Source of the DNA: a bacterium SCSIO 12643
Lineage (GTDB): Bacteria; Bacteroidota; Bacteroidia; Flavobacteriales_G; Salibacteraceae
Reading direction: 5' to 3'
DNA length: 64,000 bases
Assembly: GCA_024398135.1 (NCBI GenBank)
Contig: CP073750.1
Coordinates: forward strand, 3,720,001-3,784,000
Part shown: positions 7,372-17,832 of the stretch, in pieces
Layout of the letters: every line of letters begins with the position of its first letter
Position numbering within the stretch: the first letter of the stretch is position 1
Notes under the pieces: model-generated
Databases searched by the model: none
What the model was told of the DNA's origin: nothing
Seen by the model: the letters and a program-made list of their open reading frames with translations, nothing else
Translations under genes and position numbers: made by a program

Positions 7372-8268
7372 TTAACCAATAAGTGCTTTTCGCAGATTTT
7401 TTGGATCAGAGAATCCAACGACTTCTGAAGCTGATGTGTATGTATGTCCTTGGTGTATAAGTTTTTTAGCAGCTTCTAATTTTAAATTTAGCGCATACTG
7501 GTAGGGTGTGCATTGATAAAAATCCCGAAAACTTCTGACAAAATGGTATTTCGACAAACACGAAACGGCCGCCAGTTGATCAATATTTATTTTTTGGTCG
7601 TAGTGCGCATGAATAAATTCACGGGCGGTGGAAAGCCGTCTGTATAGTTCTTCTTTGGTATGTTTTTTAGATGACTTTAAGTTGAGAAGTTGCTGGTTTA
7701 AGTTCAATTGATCTTGTACCAAATGTTCTGCTAATCTCATGTAGATGAGATGAAAATCAATTGGGGAGTTAAATTCACTATTTTGAATAATCCTCGGGAG
7801 GTATTCCTTTAAAAATCTTCCCGTGTTTGTAGACAGCAAAACGTTGTTGTTTTGCGTAAAATGAAATGGAGTAGAGTCAACCTGTTCTAATAACTGTTCT
7901 TTCGTTTGAACACGGTAATTATAGGCTTCTTCAATAATCTGTTTGGGCGGATAGATACAAATTCCCTGCGTGATCTTTGGGGTATGGATATCAATCTCGA
8001 ATTCATCTCCATGATTGACAATAAGGTAATTATTGGCTTGAACGGTATAACGTTGGTTGTTGACTTTATAATGCTCTGTGCCCTCACTTACAATTTTAAT
8101 GGAAATAGGAGAGTCCACCACCGTTTTATGATACTCCTTTAGATGAGATAGAATAAACTTACTTTGAGCGTTTTCACTATCTGCGGACTGCGTGTCAATA
8201 TTTTTTAGAAACGTTTGAATGGTTACCGAATTTGAGGTAAAGCTAGAAAGAAGCTTTCGTTTTACCAT
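7372..8268 (-). CDS. AraC-family transcriptional regulator
   Basis: 298 residues. The C-terminal 95 residues hold two helix-turn-helix units: REFIHAHYDQKINIDQLAAVSCLSKYHFVRSFR, then LNLKLEAAKKLIHQGHTYTSASEVVGFSDP. The tail after GFSDPKNLRKALIG is short compared with usual AraC endings (no FKR..G.SP..YR), so the extreme C-terminus may be trimmed. The N-terminal 190 residues look like a cupin-type sensor. The target is not evident; the neighbouring PDZ-hydrolase and LysR genes read in the same direction. Confidence 0.85.
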   Translation of the reverse strand: MVKRKLLSSFTSNSVTIQTFLKNIDTQSADSENAQSKFILSHLKEYHKTVVDSPISIKIVSEGTEHYKVNNQRYTVQANNYLIVNHGDEFEIDIHTPKITQGICIYPPKQIIEEAYNYRVQTKEQLLEQVDSTPFHFTQNNNVLLSTNTGRFLKEYLPRIIQNSEFNSPIDFHLIYMRLAEHLVQDQLNLNQQLLNLKSSKKHTKEELYRRLSTAREFIHAHYDQKINIDQLAAVSCLSKYHFVRSFRDFYQCTPYQYALNLKLEAAKKLIHQGHTYTSASEVVGFSDPKNLRKALIG

Positions 8269-8336
8269 TCAATAATTGGCATGAGGTCGTATGACTGGAT
8301 AAGTGGGGGATTTATGGGGTGTAATTTGAAAATGAA

Positions 8337-9221
8337 TTATTTGTTCAACATTTTCCAGATTTGCTCCGTCATTTCCTGAGCGGCTCTTTTTTTATTTGCT
8401 AATAAACTTAAAGGTCTAAAGTCTACATGAGCCAAATCCCAATGAATCAAACTTCCTTCTGAAATAAATGGCGCAGCATTTTGTTCTAATGCGATGGATA
8501 GTCCTGAACCTTGTGATTGCTGAAATAAGAGCTCATATTCGTTAGGAATGATGTAGTTGGGGATGATGGCCGGACGTTTTCGATTAAACGTATCAATCCA
8601 AAAGAGTTTAATGTAACCTACAGCGGGATCATGTGCATACCATTTTTGTTGAAGCAGCATTTTTTCAGCCTGATCAGGATGTTTTTTCATAGTGTCTTTT
8701 ATTCTTTCTAAATTGATATCCGGAGTACCCACCAGGATGAGGTTCTGACGTTTTAGCGGACGACATATAATATCAAAAGTGTTGATTTCATCAGGAATAA
8801 TAGCGTAAAGCAATTTACCTTCTTCCACATCGCGAATTAAAGATTGTTTGTTACCAAATTTGATATGTACAAATTCACCGAGTTGCATCACCCGGTGACA
8901 TAGGGTGGTTTTATACAGATGTTCTGAAATTCCAATAGTAATAATGCTTTTAAGATTAGACTTTTTATGTTGAAGCTGATACTCGACTTCTTCCAATGTT
9001 TCAATAGAACCTGAAATCATAGTATTCAATACTTTACCTTCATCGGTTTCTAAAACGCCTTTTGACTTTCGGATAAATAATTTATGTCCCAGATGTGCCT
9101 CGAGAGTAGATATTTGTTGACTTACTGTAGGCTGACTGATACTTAACATTTCTGCTGCCTGACTTAATGATTTGGTTCTATATACCGCTCTAAACGTACG
9201 TAACCACTCTAAATTTATCAT
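8337..9221 (-). CDS. LysR-family transcriptional regulator, ArgP-like
   Basis: 294 residues. The N-terminal winged helix is a clear LysR domain: WLRTFRAVYRTKSLSQAAEM, SISQPTVSQQIS and LEAHLGHKLFIR (residues 5-55). A LysR substrate-binding domain follows, nearer in length to ArgP/IciA types. The gene is divergent from the SDR gene at 9324. A 22-bp palindrome touches its start codon and overlaps its candidate promoter (see 9221-9242), the usual arrangement for autoregulation and control of the divergent gene. Confidence 0.9.
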   Translation of the reverse strand: MINLEWLRTFRAVYRTKSLSQAAEMLSISQPTVSQQISTLEAHLGHKLFIRKSKGVLETDEGKVLNTMISGSIETLEEVEYQLQHKKSNLKSIITIGISEHLYKTTLCHRVMQLGEFVHIKFGNKQSLIRDVEEGKLLYAIIPDEINTFDIICRPLKRQNLILVGTPDINLERIKDTMKKHPDQAEKMLLQQKWYAHDPAVGYIKLFWIDTFNRKRPAIIPNYIIPNEYELLFQQSQGSGLSIALEQNAAPFISEGSLIHWDLAHVDFRPLSLLANKKRAAQEMTEQIWKMLNK

Positions 9222-9242
9222 GATATTGAAATTTCAATATCA
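9221..9242. promoter_or_regulatory. 22-bp perfect palindrome, probable LysR operator
   Basis: The core GATATTGAAATTTCAATATC (9222-9241) is a perfect 20-bp palindrome, and one more T/A pair on each side makes 22 bp. It fits the T-N11-A rule of LysR-type sites. It sits directly on the start of the LysR gene and overlaps the candidate transcription start, so bound protein would block its own gene while facing the divergent SDR gene 80 bp away. Confidence 0.7.
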
Positions 9243-9248
9243 AAAGTA
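9241..9248 (-). promoter_or_regulatory. candidate -7 promoter box of the LysR gene
   Basis: On the minus strand the sequence is TACTTTTG, matching the Bacteroidota -7 consensus TAnnTTTG. Transcription would begin around 9235, inside the palindrome, giving a leader of about 14 nt. A clear -33 TTG box is not evident. Confidence 0.4.
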
Positions 9249-9323
9249 CAAATTATCTATTTTTATCAATAACATATAATCTGTTCTTTTGGATTCTCGA
9301 ATTAATAATCAAATTAAAGAACC

Positions 9324-10067
9324 ATGAAAACAGTAGAACCAAAAGGAAAAATAGCGTTGGTAAGCGGTGCAAACAGAGGTATTGGTAAAGCCATCACCTT
9401 AGAATTATTAAACAAGGGAGCGGCTAAAGTTTATGCAGGTGCCCGAAATGTAGAAACCTTAAGTGAATTGGTCAGTGCATTCGGAGATCGTGTGGTCCCA
9501 ATCCAATTGGATGTAACAGATGACCATTCTATTCAGAGAGCAGCTTCAAGTATTGATGAACTGGATATTTTGGTAAACAACGCAGGGATATTTGCTTTGG
9601 GAGGCATTTTATCGGATGCAGCATTAAGTAGTTTAAAGTCTAATTTAGACATTAACGTTTGGGGACTTGTAAAACTGTCTAATGCTGTATACCCTCAATT
9701 ATCAAAAAGTGAAGGTTCAGCCATTATTAATATTTCATCTTTAGCGGGATTGGGAAATATGCCAATGGCTGCAACATATTCAGTGAGCAAAGCAGCAGTA
9801 CATAGTATCACTCAGGGAATGCGTGCAGAACTATCAGATAAAAATACTTTAGTGATGGGTGTTTATCCTGGACCTATTGACACAGATATGGCTGCAGGTT
9901 TGGAGATGGATAAGGATAGTCCGGGAAATGTGGCTCAAGCTATAGTGAATGGATTAAAGGAAGGAAATGAAGATGTATTTCCGGATGTGATGTCTCAACA
10001 AGCAGGTAATTTTTACTTGTCAAGCCCAAAGGCAGTAGAGCAGGAGTTTGCCAATTTTAGGGCTTAA
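9324..10067 (+). CDS. SDR-family NAD(P)-dependent oxidoreductase
   Basis: 247 residues, the standard length for a classical short-chain dehydrogenase. The cofactor loop is SGANRGIG (14-21). NNAG is at 85-88, the catalytic Ser is in ISSLAG (138-139), and the Tyr-Lys pair is in TYSVSK (Tyr152, Lys156). PGPIDTDM follows, as in most classical SDRs. The cytoplasmic substrate cannot be assigned. It is divergent from the LysR gene and separated by the palindromic operator, so it is the likely regulated target. A terminator follows at 10091. Confidence 0.9.
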   Translation: MKTVEPKGKIALVSGANRGIGKAITLELLNKGAAKVYAGARNVETLSELVSAFGDRVVPIQLDVTDDHSIQRAASSIDELDILVNNAGIFALGGILSDAALSSLKSNLDINVWGLVKLSNAVYPQLSKSEGSAIINISSLAGLGNMPMAATYSVSKAAVHSITQGMRAELSDKNTLVMGVYPGPIDTDMAAGLEMDKDSPGNVAQAIVNGLKEGNEDVFPDVMSQQAGNFYLSSPKAVEQEFANFRA

Positions 10068-10090
10068 TTCGTAAAACATCATTTTAATTT

Positions 10091-10123
10091 AAAAGGCATC
10101 AGTATTTTACTGGTGCTTTTTTG
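10091..10123 (+). terminator. intrinsic terminator after the SDR gene
   Basis: GCATCAGTA and TACTGGTGC form a stem with one G-U pair around a TTT loop, followed by TTTTTTG. Confidence 0.75.
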
Positions 10124-10210
10124 TTTTAAAACCATTGCTTTCTTCAAGAGCGGTTATAACGGTATAGGTTTTATGTGTATTAGTATTTTTTATAGATGTT
10201 GTTTTTCAAT

Positions 10211-10224
10211 CATATTTAAATATG
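10211..10224. promoter_or_regulatory. 14-bp palindrome upstream of katG
   Basis: CATATTTAAATATG is a perfect 14-bp palindrome about 110 bp before the katG start. Its position is compatible with an operator, but AT-rich palindromes of this size can arise by chance and no regulator gene is adjacent. Confidence 0.25.
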
Positions 10225-10283
10225 TTTAATTTGAAGTATGCTCAACAGGTCATGAAGTTCAGGTGACTTGTAGCTTCAAATAA

Positions 10284-12518
<2,235 letters not shown>

Positions 12519-12537
12519 TGGCTAAAAGCTTTTAAAT

Positions 12538-12573
12538 AAAAATCCCCTTTCAATTCAACGAAAGGGGATTTTT
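12538..12573. terminator. bidirectional terminator between katG and the T9SS gene
   Basis: AATCCCCTTTC (12541-12551) pairs perfectly with GAAAGGGGATT (12560-12570). The stem has A- and T-runs on both sides, so it can serve both convergent genes. Confidence 0.9.
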
Positions 12574-12590
12574 ATATTCTATAAGTTCGT

Positions 12591-14135
12591 TTATTTTTTT
12601 ACAAAAGATATCGTTTTAGATTCCTGGGTGTTTTTTGAATATGACTTTAAAAAGTACATTCCACTATGTAGAGATTCCATGTTGATAGTTCCAAGTGTCC
12701 CTTTACCAATTGTAATATCTCTATAGACTAATTCACCTGTAATACTGTAAATGTTAACGACTAAATCAGACCCGCTTTTGTTTTCAAATCGAAGAATATC
12801 TGAACTTAAAGGATTTGGATAAACAGAAAAATCGAGTCCTTCATTTAATGTTGTAACACTATTAATGGTCTTGTCAATTTTAAATTGAACAATCATCGGT
12901 TTGTGCGTATAACTGGCCACATTATAATATCCGGTAGCCAAAATCGTGTTATCCGAACCCAAATGAACTGCATTTAATAAATCATAACTCGGACTGATAG
13001 AAGTACTGAAAATTCCGTTATCCTGAAAACTGGAATCTATACTGCCATTACTATTTAAACCCATGGCAAACAAATCCATTTGTTTGTTACTGGCCGTACC
13101 GGAATTACCTACAATGACGATTTTTCCATTATCGCGTTCCAAGCCATAGATCCCATAGGTATCTTCTCCGGGAAGATTAAACAGAAATTCACCATTATTG
13201 GCAAAAGTTTGATCTTTTGAGCCATTTGGCAATAAACGCATAGCATACACATTAATCTTTGAGGTAGTAGAATCCAGTGCAAATCCCACACTTAAAATTT
13301 TATCATCATTAAGAATAATACTCTGATATGGAAAAGAATAAGGATACTTACTACTGGAAGTCCAATTTGAGGTGAAAGAAACGTCTTCATTTCCGTTGGC
13401 TAACAAACGTACCAGGTTAGGAGAGGAGTTGCTTTGATTAAAACCCGATAGTATAATTTTATCATCAGTCTGAACAGAGAGCCCTCTGCAAATGTCTTTC
13501 CCTCCAAAATCTTTTTCCACTATACCATGGGTACCAAAAGTACTATCAATAAGTCCGGTGCTTAAGAAACGCGCAGCGAAGAAATCACTATTAGACGAAG
13601 ATTTCTCAATATAACCGGCCAGGACAATTTTGTCATTTTGCATGGCAACTGACCGTCCAAAATAGTGTTTTGAGGTATTTAAAGTTCTGGAATACCCTGT
13701 TGTATTAAAACCGGTATCCAAACTGCCATCCGTGTTAAATCGGATTACAATACCATGGAGTTTCCCTTGATAATATTCTTGTCCGGCAATAATGATTTTA
13801 CCATCATCCTGAAGAACCATAGAATAGGCTACACAGGTTGGTAAAGTGGTAAGCAATTGGACTCCTGTAGTATTAAACGTAGAATCAGGGGCTCCATTTT
13901 TTAAGTATCTCGCTACAAAGGGATAGGTGTCATTGGCAGCCGGACTGTAGGATGAACCACAGATCAGGATTTTTCCATCTGTTTGGACTGCAGATAAGAG
14001 CGCTTGATCATCTCCACCATTTACAATTTTTAGTTTATTGAGCCCATTCAAAGCATATGAGGAGTCTATTTGAACTGACTGTGAAAAGGTTAAAAATGAA
14101 ATCAGGGTAAACAATGAGGTGAGAAATATTTTCAT
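12591..14135 (-). CDS. delta-60 repeat protein with T9SS type A sorting domain
   Basis: 514 residues. A signal peptide (MKIFLTSLFTLISFLTFSQS) is followed by about six to seven repeats of about 55-60 residues. Each has a core like G..D..fg..G...., ...dGKIl..G.s......, ...ar.l.nGs.D.sF, as in the 'delta-60 repeat' family (beta-propeller-like). Residues about 437-514 form a T9SS type A sorting domain (LDFSVYPNPLSSDILRFENK, VNIYSITGELVY, SLHSGMYFLK, KTISFVKK). The protein should pass the Sec system and then be secreted or fixed to the surface by T9SS. It shares a bidirectional terminator with katG. Confidence 0.92.
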   Translation of the reverse strand: MKIFLTSLFTLISFLTFSQSVQIDSSYALNGLNKLKIVNGGDDQALLSAVQTDGKILICGSSYSPAANDTYPFVARYLKNGAPDSTFNTTGVQLLTTLPTCVAYSMVLQDDGKIIIAGQEYYQGKLHGIVIRFNTDGSLDTGFNTTGYSRTLNTSKHYFGRSVAMQNDKIVLAGYIEKSSSNSDFFAARFLSTGLIDSTFGTHGIVEKDFGGKDICRGLSVQTDDKIILSGFNQSNSSPNLVRLLANGNEDVSFTSNWTSSSKYPYSFPYQSIILNDDKILSVGFALDSTTSKINVYAMRLLPNGSKDQTFANNGEFLFNLPGEDTYGIYGLERDNGKIVIVGNSGTASNKQMDLFAMGLNSNGSIDSSFQDNGIFSTSISPSYDLLNAVHLGSDNTILATGYYNVASYTHKPMIVQFKIDKTINSVTTLNEGLDFSVYPNPLSSDILRFENKSGSDLVVNIYSITGELVYRDITIGKGTLGTINMESLHSGMYFLKSYSKNTQESKTISFVKK

Positions 14136-14250
14136 AAAGGTGTTTTTGAATTATGGGCTAAATATAAAGTCCAGTCAAGAAACAAGAAAATATTTTTATC
14201 AATAATAGTAGGTGAGTGCTTAGTTCTGCGGAGCTAAAAACTAAGGATAG

Positions 14251-15258
14251 CTATAGATTATATTCTCGCATGATCTTAGCAAACTCTCGATAAGATTTTC
14301 TACGATCTTCGGCATCAAATACATGGGTGATGGCAATGAGCTCATCCACTTGTGTAGCTTCAATAAATGATTTGATTTTTGCTGTTACGGTTTCTTTATT
14401 CCCAATAAAAGCATACTTGGCCATTTGTTGAACCGCAGGCTGTTGGATGATTTCACGGAATTGATCTGTCATTTCAAAGGGAGCTTCCATTTGACCACGT
14501 CTGCCAGTCAAAATTCCAATAACCCGAGAATAATAGGATGTTGAAATACGTTCTGCTTCTTCATCTGTATCGGCAATAATCACAGATATTCCAGCTATAG
14601 TGTATGGTTTTTCTAAAACATCAGATGGTTGGAATTCACGATGGTAAATTTCTAATGCAGGAAACAATTGAGCCGTGGCAAAATGACTGGCAAATGCATA
14701 GGGAAGTCCCTTAGCAGCGGCTAAATGTGCACTATCGGTGCTGGAACCCAAGATGTATAATGGCACATCCACACCTTCGGCTACTTGAGCCCGAATGGGT
14801 TGAGTCGCATTATCTGTGGAGAAATAGTTTTGAATTTTTTGAACTTCACCCGGAAAATCTCGAGCGGCTTGATAAAAATCTGAACGTATGGCACTGGCGG
14901 TAGCCTGATCTGTCCCGGGCGCTCTACCTAAGCCTAAATCAATACGATTTGGATACAAAGTACCCAATGTACCGAACTGTTCAGCCACAATTAATGGAGA
15001 ATGATTGGGAAGCATGATTCCACCGGAACCAACACGCATTCGTTGTGTCGCTTCTGCAATTTTTCCAACCAGGATGGAGGTGGCACTACTGCCAATGGCT
15101 ACAGAATTATGATGTTCTGCTAACCAATATCTGGTGTAACCTTCCTGATCTGCTAATTGCGCTAATTTTACAGAGTCTTCAAGTGTTTGACCTAAAGATT
15201 GTCCTTTGGAAATAACGGCTAAATCTAAGATGGAATATGCCACTTTTTTGTTCCCCAT
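14251..15258 (-). CDS. LLM-class flavin-dependent oxidoreductase (luciferase-like)
   Basis: 335 residues of the bacterial-luciferase-like TIM-barrel family. Typical segments are YSILDLAVISKGQS, RYWLAEHHN (about residues 42-50), VGSGGIMLPNHSPL, EQFGTLGTLYPNRIDLGLGR (about 112-131) and the loop with SS.DSA (ILGSSTDSAHLAA). This matches the YhbW/'MsnO8' group, flavin-dependent monooxygenases or reductases of unknown substrate. It is cytoplasmic, without a clear operon partner. Its start is close to the divergent DUF1853 gene. Confidence 0.88.
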   Translation of the reverse strand: MGNKKVAYSILDLAVISKGQSLGQTLEDSVKLAQLADQEGYTRYWLAEHHNSVAIGSSATSILVGKIAEATQRMRVGSGGIMLPNHSPLIVAEQFGTLGTLYPNRIDLGLGRAPGTDQATASAIRSDFYQAARDFPGEVQKIQNYFSTDNATQPIRAQVAEGVDVPLYILGSSTDSAHLAAAKGLPYAFASHFATAQLFPALEIYHREFQPSDVLEKPYTIAGISVIIADTDEEAERISTSYYSRVIGILTGRRGQMEAPFEMTDQFREIIQQPAVQQMAKYAFIGNKETVTAKIKSFIEATQVDELIAITHVFDAEDRRKSYREFAKIMREYNL

Positions 15259-15386
15259 GGTTCATTTTTGAAGGACACAAATGTAGTGATGAATTTATAA
15301 GTGATAATTGCCCCGGGTTTTATTTTCAATTTGGCTTGACCCAAAACGAAAAAACATTTTCATCTTTGAATCCTTCAAACTATAAA

Positions 15387-16184
15387 ATGAACACCAAAGC
15401 ACGAATCGCATCCATATTTCAAGCAGAAACGCTTTCTGAAAAGATTACAGGTTTTCCTGCCTTTAGCTTAAAACTGTTACAATGCGATGAAAACATAGAT
15501 TTGGAATTGCCAATACATATGCGATTAGGTCATATGGTAGAAAGAATAGTAGGAGAATTGCTCAAAGCATCAGGTAATTTTAAAGTGCTGCATGAAAATG
15601 TTCAGATTGTAGAAAACAAAAGAACAATTGGAGAAATAGATTTTATTCTTCAAGAAATGCCCACTCAAAAAATCATACATCTGGAATTTGCATACAAGTT
15701 TTATTTGTTTGATCCTGGAATCTCAAAAAACACCATAAACAATTGGATAGGGCCTAATAGAAATGATTCGCTGATTGAAAAAATACAAAAACTCAAAGAA
15801 CGGCAGTTTCCCATATTGTATACACCACAAGCAAAAGAACGATTATCTGAAATACATGATGACATTCAACAAGAATTATGCTTGTTAGCATCTTTATACA
15901 TTCCGTATAACTATAATCATGATTTTGATCCTGAATATAAAAACGCGATTAAAGGCTATTATTTACATTTTGTAGATTTTAGGAATTTAGATCATTCACA
16001 GGTTCGGTATTATATCCCGGATAAAAAGGAGTGGGGCATGGATCCTTCCGAAAATAGGGTTTGGTTGTGTTATGAAGATATTCAAGAGAAAATACATTTA
16101 AGAACTGAGGAAAAGCAAACCCCTATGGTATGGTTAAAACGAGAAGGACATTGTGAAGCGTTTTTTGTCACCTGGTGGAGATAA
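15387..16184 (+). CDS. DUF1853 family protein (PD-(D/E)XK-like fold)
   Basis: 265 residues from the preferred start MNTKARIASIF at 15387. A longer frame from 15237 would overlap the divergent LLM gene and looks non-coding in its first 50 codons. Segments IGEIDFIL followed by IHLEFAYKFYL resemble a nuclease-like E..D...HLE.A.K core (restriction-endonuclease-like fold) as described for DUF1853. Late WLKREGHCEAFFVTWW is also typical. The function is unknown. No nuclease activity should be assumed from the residues alone. Confidence 0.8.
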   Translation: MNTKARIASIFQAETLSEKITGFPAFSLKLLQCDENIDLELPIHMRLGHMVERIVGELLKASGNFKVLHENVQIVENKRTIGEIDFILQEMPTQKIIHLEFAYKFYLFDPGISKNTINNWIGPNRNDSLIEKIQKLKERQFPILYTPQAKERLSEIHDDIQQELCLLASLYIPYNYNHDFDPEYKNAIKGYYLHFVDFRNLDHSQVRYYIPDKKEWGMDPSENRVWLCYEDIQEKIHLRTEEKQTPMVWLKREGHCEAFFVTWWR

Positions 16185-16257
16185 CTACTTTAAACTTTGT
16201 TTTACGGTCCGGATAGAGTTATTGGGAGATAATTATTTTTACCACAAATAAATTTTC

Positions 16258-17103
16258 ATGAAAAAGTCAATCATATTTGCAGGCTTATTGGCCTTTGGAA
16301 TACTTACCAATTGTACTGATCCCCTAAAGGATGTTGCAAAAACAGCGCAAACGATAGCCCCAAAAACAGAATCTCCCAAGGAAATGCTGAAACAGGCGTA
16401 TCAGTTGTTTAAAGAAGGAGACGATGCACAATCCATTGAATTGGCCAATAAAGTGTTGGAGATTGGACAAGAAACCGAAAATGATACTTTGATTGGAAAA
16501 GCTTTAACTTCTTTATGTCGGAATGCCCAACGAAGTCTGGATACCACAAGACTGGCTGAGTTAAGTACGCAGTTGAGTGAATTGTCTCAAACAACAGGAA
16601 ATCCCCAATGGATGATGTATCGTGCACATATGAATGCGGAAATGTGGCGTTTGATTGGCGAAATGGATCGTGCCGAGAAGTACTACAATGAAAGTTTAAA
16701 AATCAGTGCAGAAACAGGTGCAAAGGGAATGTATACTATCGATCATTTTAACAAATCATTTGTGTCTATAGCTAAAGGAGACTTTGATACGGCAAAAGAG
16801 CTGATTCTAAAGTATTACGCATTACGAAAAGAGGCAGATCCGGAATCGGAAGATGCATATGGGTTAATTGCGTTATCATATTATTTAGAACAACAGAAAA
16901 ATTACGAAGGGGCTTGCGAAGTGGCATTGGTGACACGTAGACTATTTAAAGAACAAAACCTTTTTCCGGAACCACCTGATGAGAAACCGTTGTTAGCGGT
17001 AGAAGCAAAGGTGAATGAAATGATTTCTGAAGAAAGAAGAGCCGAAATCAAAACAAATTCAGCGTCTTTAGATGTAACCGGTCTTCTGGAGAAGTATTTG
17101 TAA
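16258..17103 (+). CDS. TPR-containing lipoprotein
   Basis: 281 residues. Lipoprotein signal with lipobox LTNC (Cys19: FGILTNC|TDP). The remainder is all-helical with TPR-like repeats (MLKQAYQLFKEGDDAQSIEL, RAEKYYNESLKISAETG, ALRKEADPESEDAYGLIALS). The protein is likely an envelope-anchored scaffold. No enzymatic motif is visible and no operon partner is adjacent. Confidence 0.75.
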   Translation: MKKSIIFAGLLAFGILTNCTDPLKDVAKTAQTIAPKTESPKEMLKQAYQLFKEGDDAQSIELANKVLEIGQETENDTLIGKALTSLCRNAQRSLDTTRLAELSTQLSELSQTTGNPQWMMYRAHMNAEMWRLIGEMDRAEKYYNESLKISAETGAKGMYTIDHFNKSFVSIAKGDFDTAKELILKYYALRKEADPESEDAYGLIALSYYLEQQKNYEGACEVALVTRRLFKEQNLFPEPPDEKPLLAVEAKVNEMISEERRAEIKTNSASLDVTGLLEKYL

Positions 17104-17233
17104 TGAGAACTTTTATTGGGAAGACAAAATAGTAAGATTCCGGTTTTATATTTAGGGAAATGAGAGTTTAATGAAATGTGTGTAGTTTGGCGGTAGGGCT
17201 TTTAGTATAGTGTAAATAGGTTTTAATAGGATG

Positions 17234-17746
17234 TTACGAACTTAATTTATTCTGATATTCCTTTTTAAGAATACCGTCTTTAAACCAGGAGATTAAACAT
17301 AAAAAACGTTCCTTTTTTCCGGGAAGCCCGAAAGTATCTATTTTCTTGTTGGTGACCCGAAGTCTAAAAGAACTATTGGTAATGGCTTGTTTAACATTTT
17401 TGAGTTTGGATTCCGGAATATTAAAACTCGACATAGCCGTTCGGATAATTTCGGTATAGGAAAGTGGACGATCCTCTTTTTGAAGTTGATTGAGAATAAA
17501 CTGTCCCCAAATCGATTTTCTTCCTCGGCTATTTTTTTGATCGGAATCTACTCGTTGTCTATTCTGTTCATGAAGTTGTAAAGAAATTCCATACGTCTCT
17601 GTATCGACTTGTGTTAAATCATCCGATTCCAGCTTTTTAAGAATCGTTTTAAAGTGCTTCACCCTACGAAGCGCCTCTTCCAATTGTTCAAGATAAAATC
17701 GTTTCATTTCTGACCGATCTTCTTGAGTTAGTTTTAGATTGACCAT
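17234..17746 (-). CDS. hypothetical protein with coiled-coil and winged-helix-like domain
   Basis: 170 residues from the preferred start MVNLKLTQEDRS at 17746; an upstream ATG at 17773 would add nine hydrophobic residues. Residues about 10-45 are a charged helix (RFYLEQLEEALRRVKHFKT). Residues about 85-165 (IWGQFILNQLQKEDRPLSYT, IIRTAMSSFNIPESK, VKQAITNSSFRLRV, FGLPGKKERFLCLI) have the rhythm of a winged helix with a C-terminal wing. DNA binding is plausible but unproven. Confidence 0.65.
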   Translation of the reverse strand: MVNLKLTQEDRSEMKRFYLEQLEEALRRVKHFKTILKKLESDDLTQVDTETYGISLQLHEQNRQRVDSDQKNSRGRKSIWGQFILNQLQKEDRPLSYTEIIRTAMSSFNIPESKLKNVKQAITNSSFRLRVTNKKIDTFGLPGKKERFLCLISWFKDGILKKEYQNKLSS

Positions 17747-17832
17747 GATATTTAGTGTTAGGTTTGCTAACAAAGTTAATAAATTAAAAATAAAACATCT
17801 GATTACTAATGTTTTATAATCTTTTTGAAATA

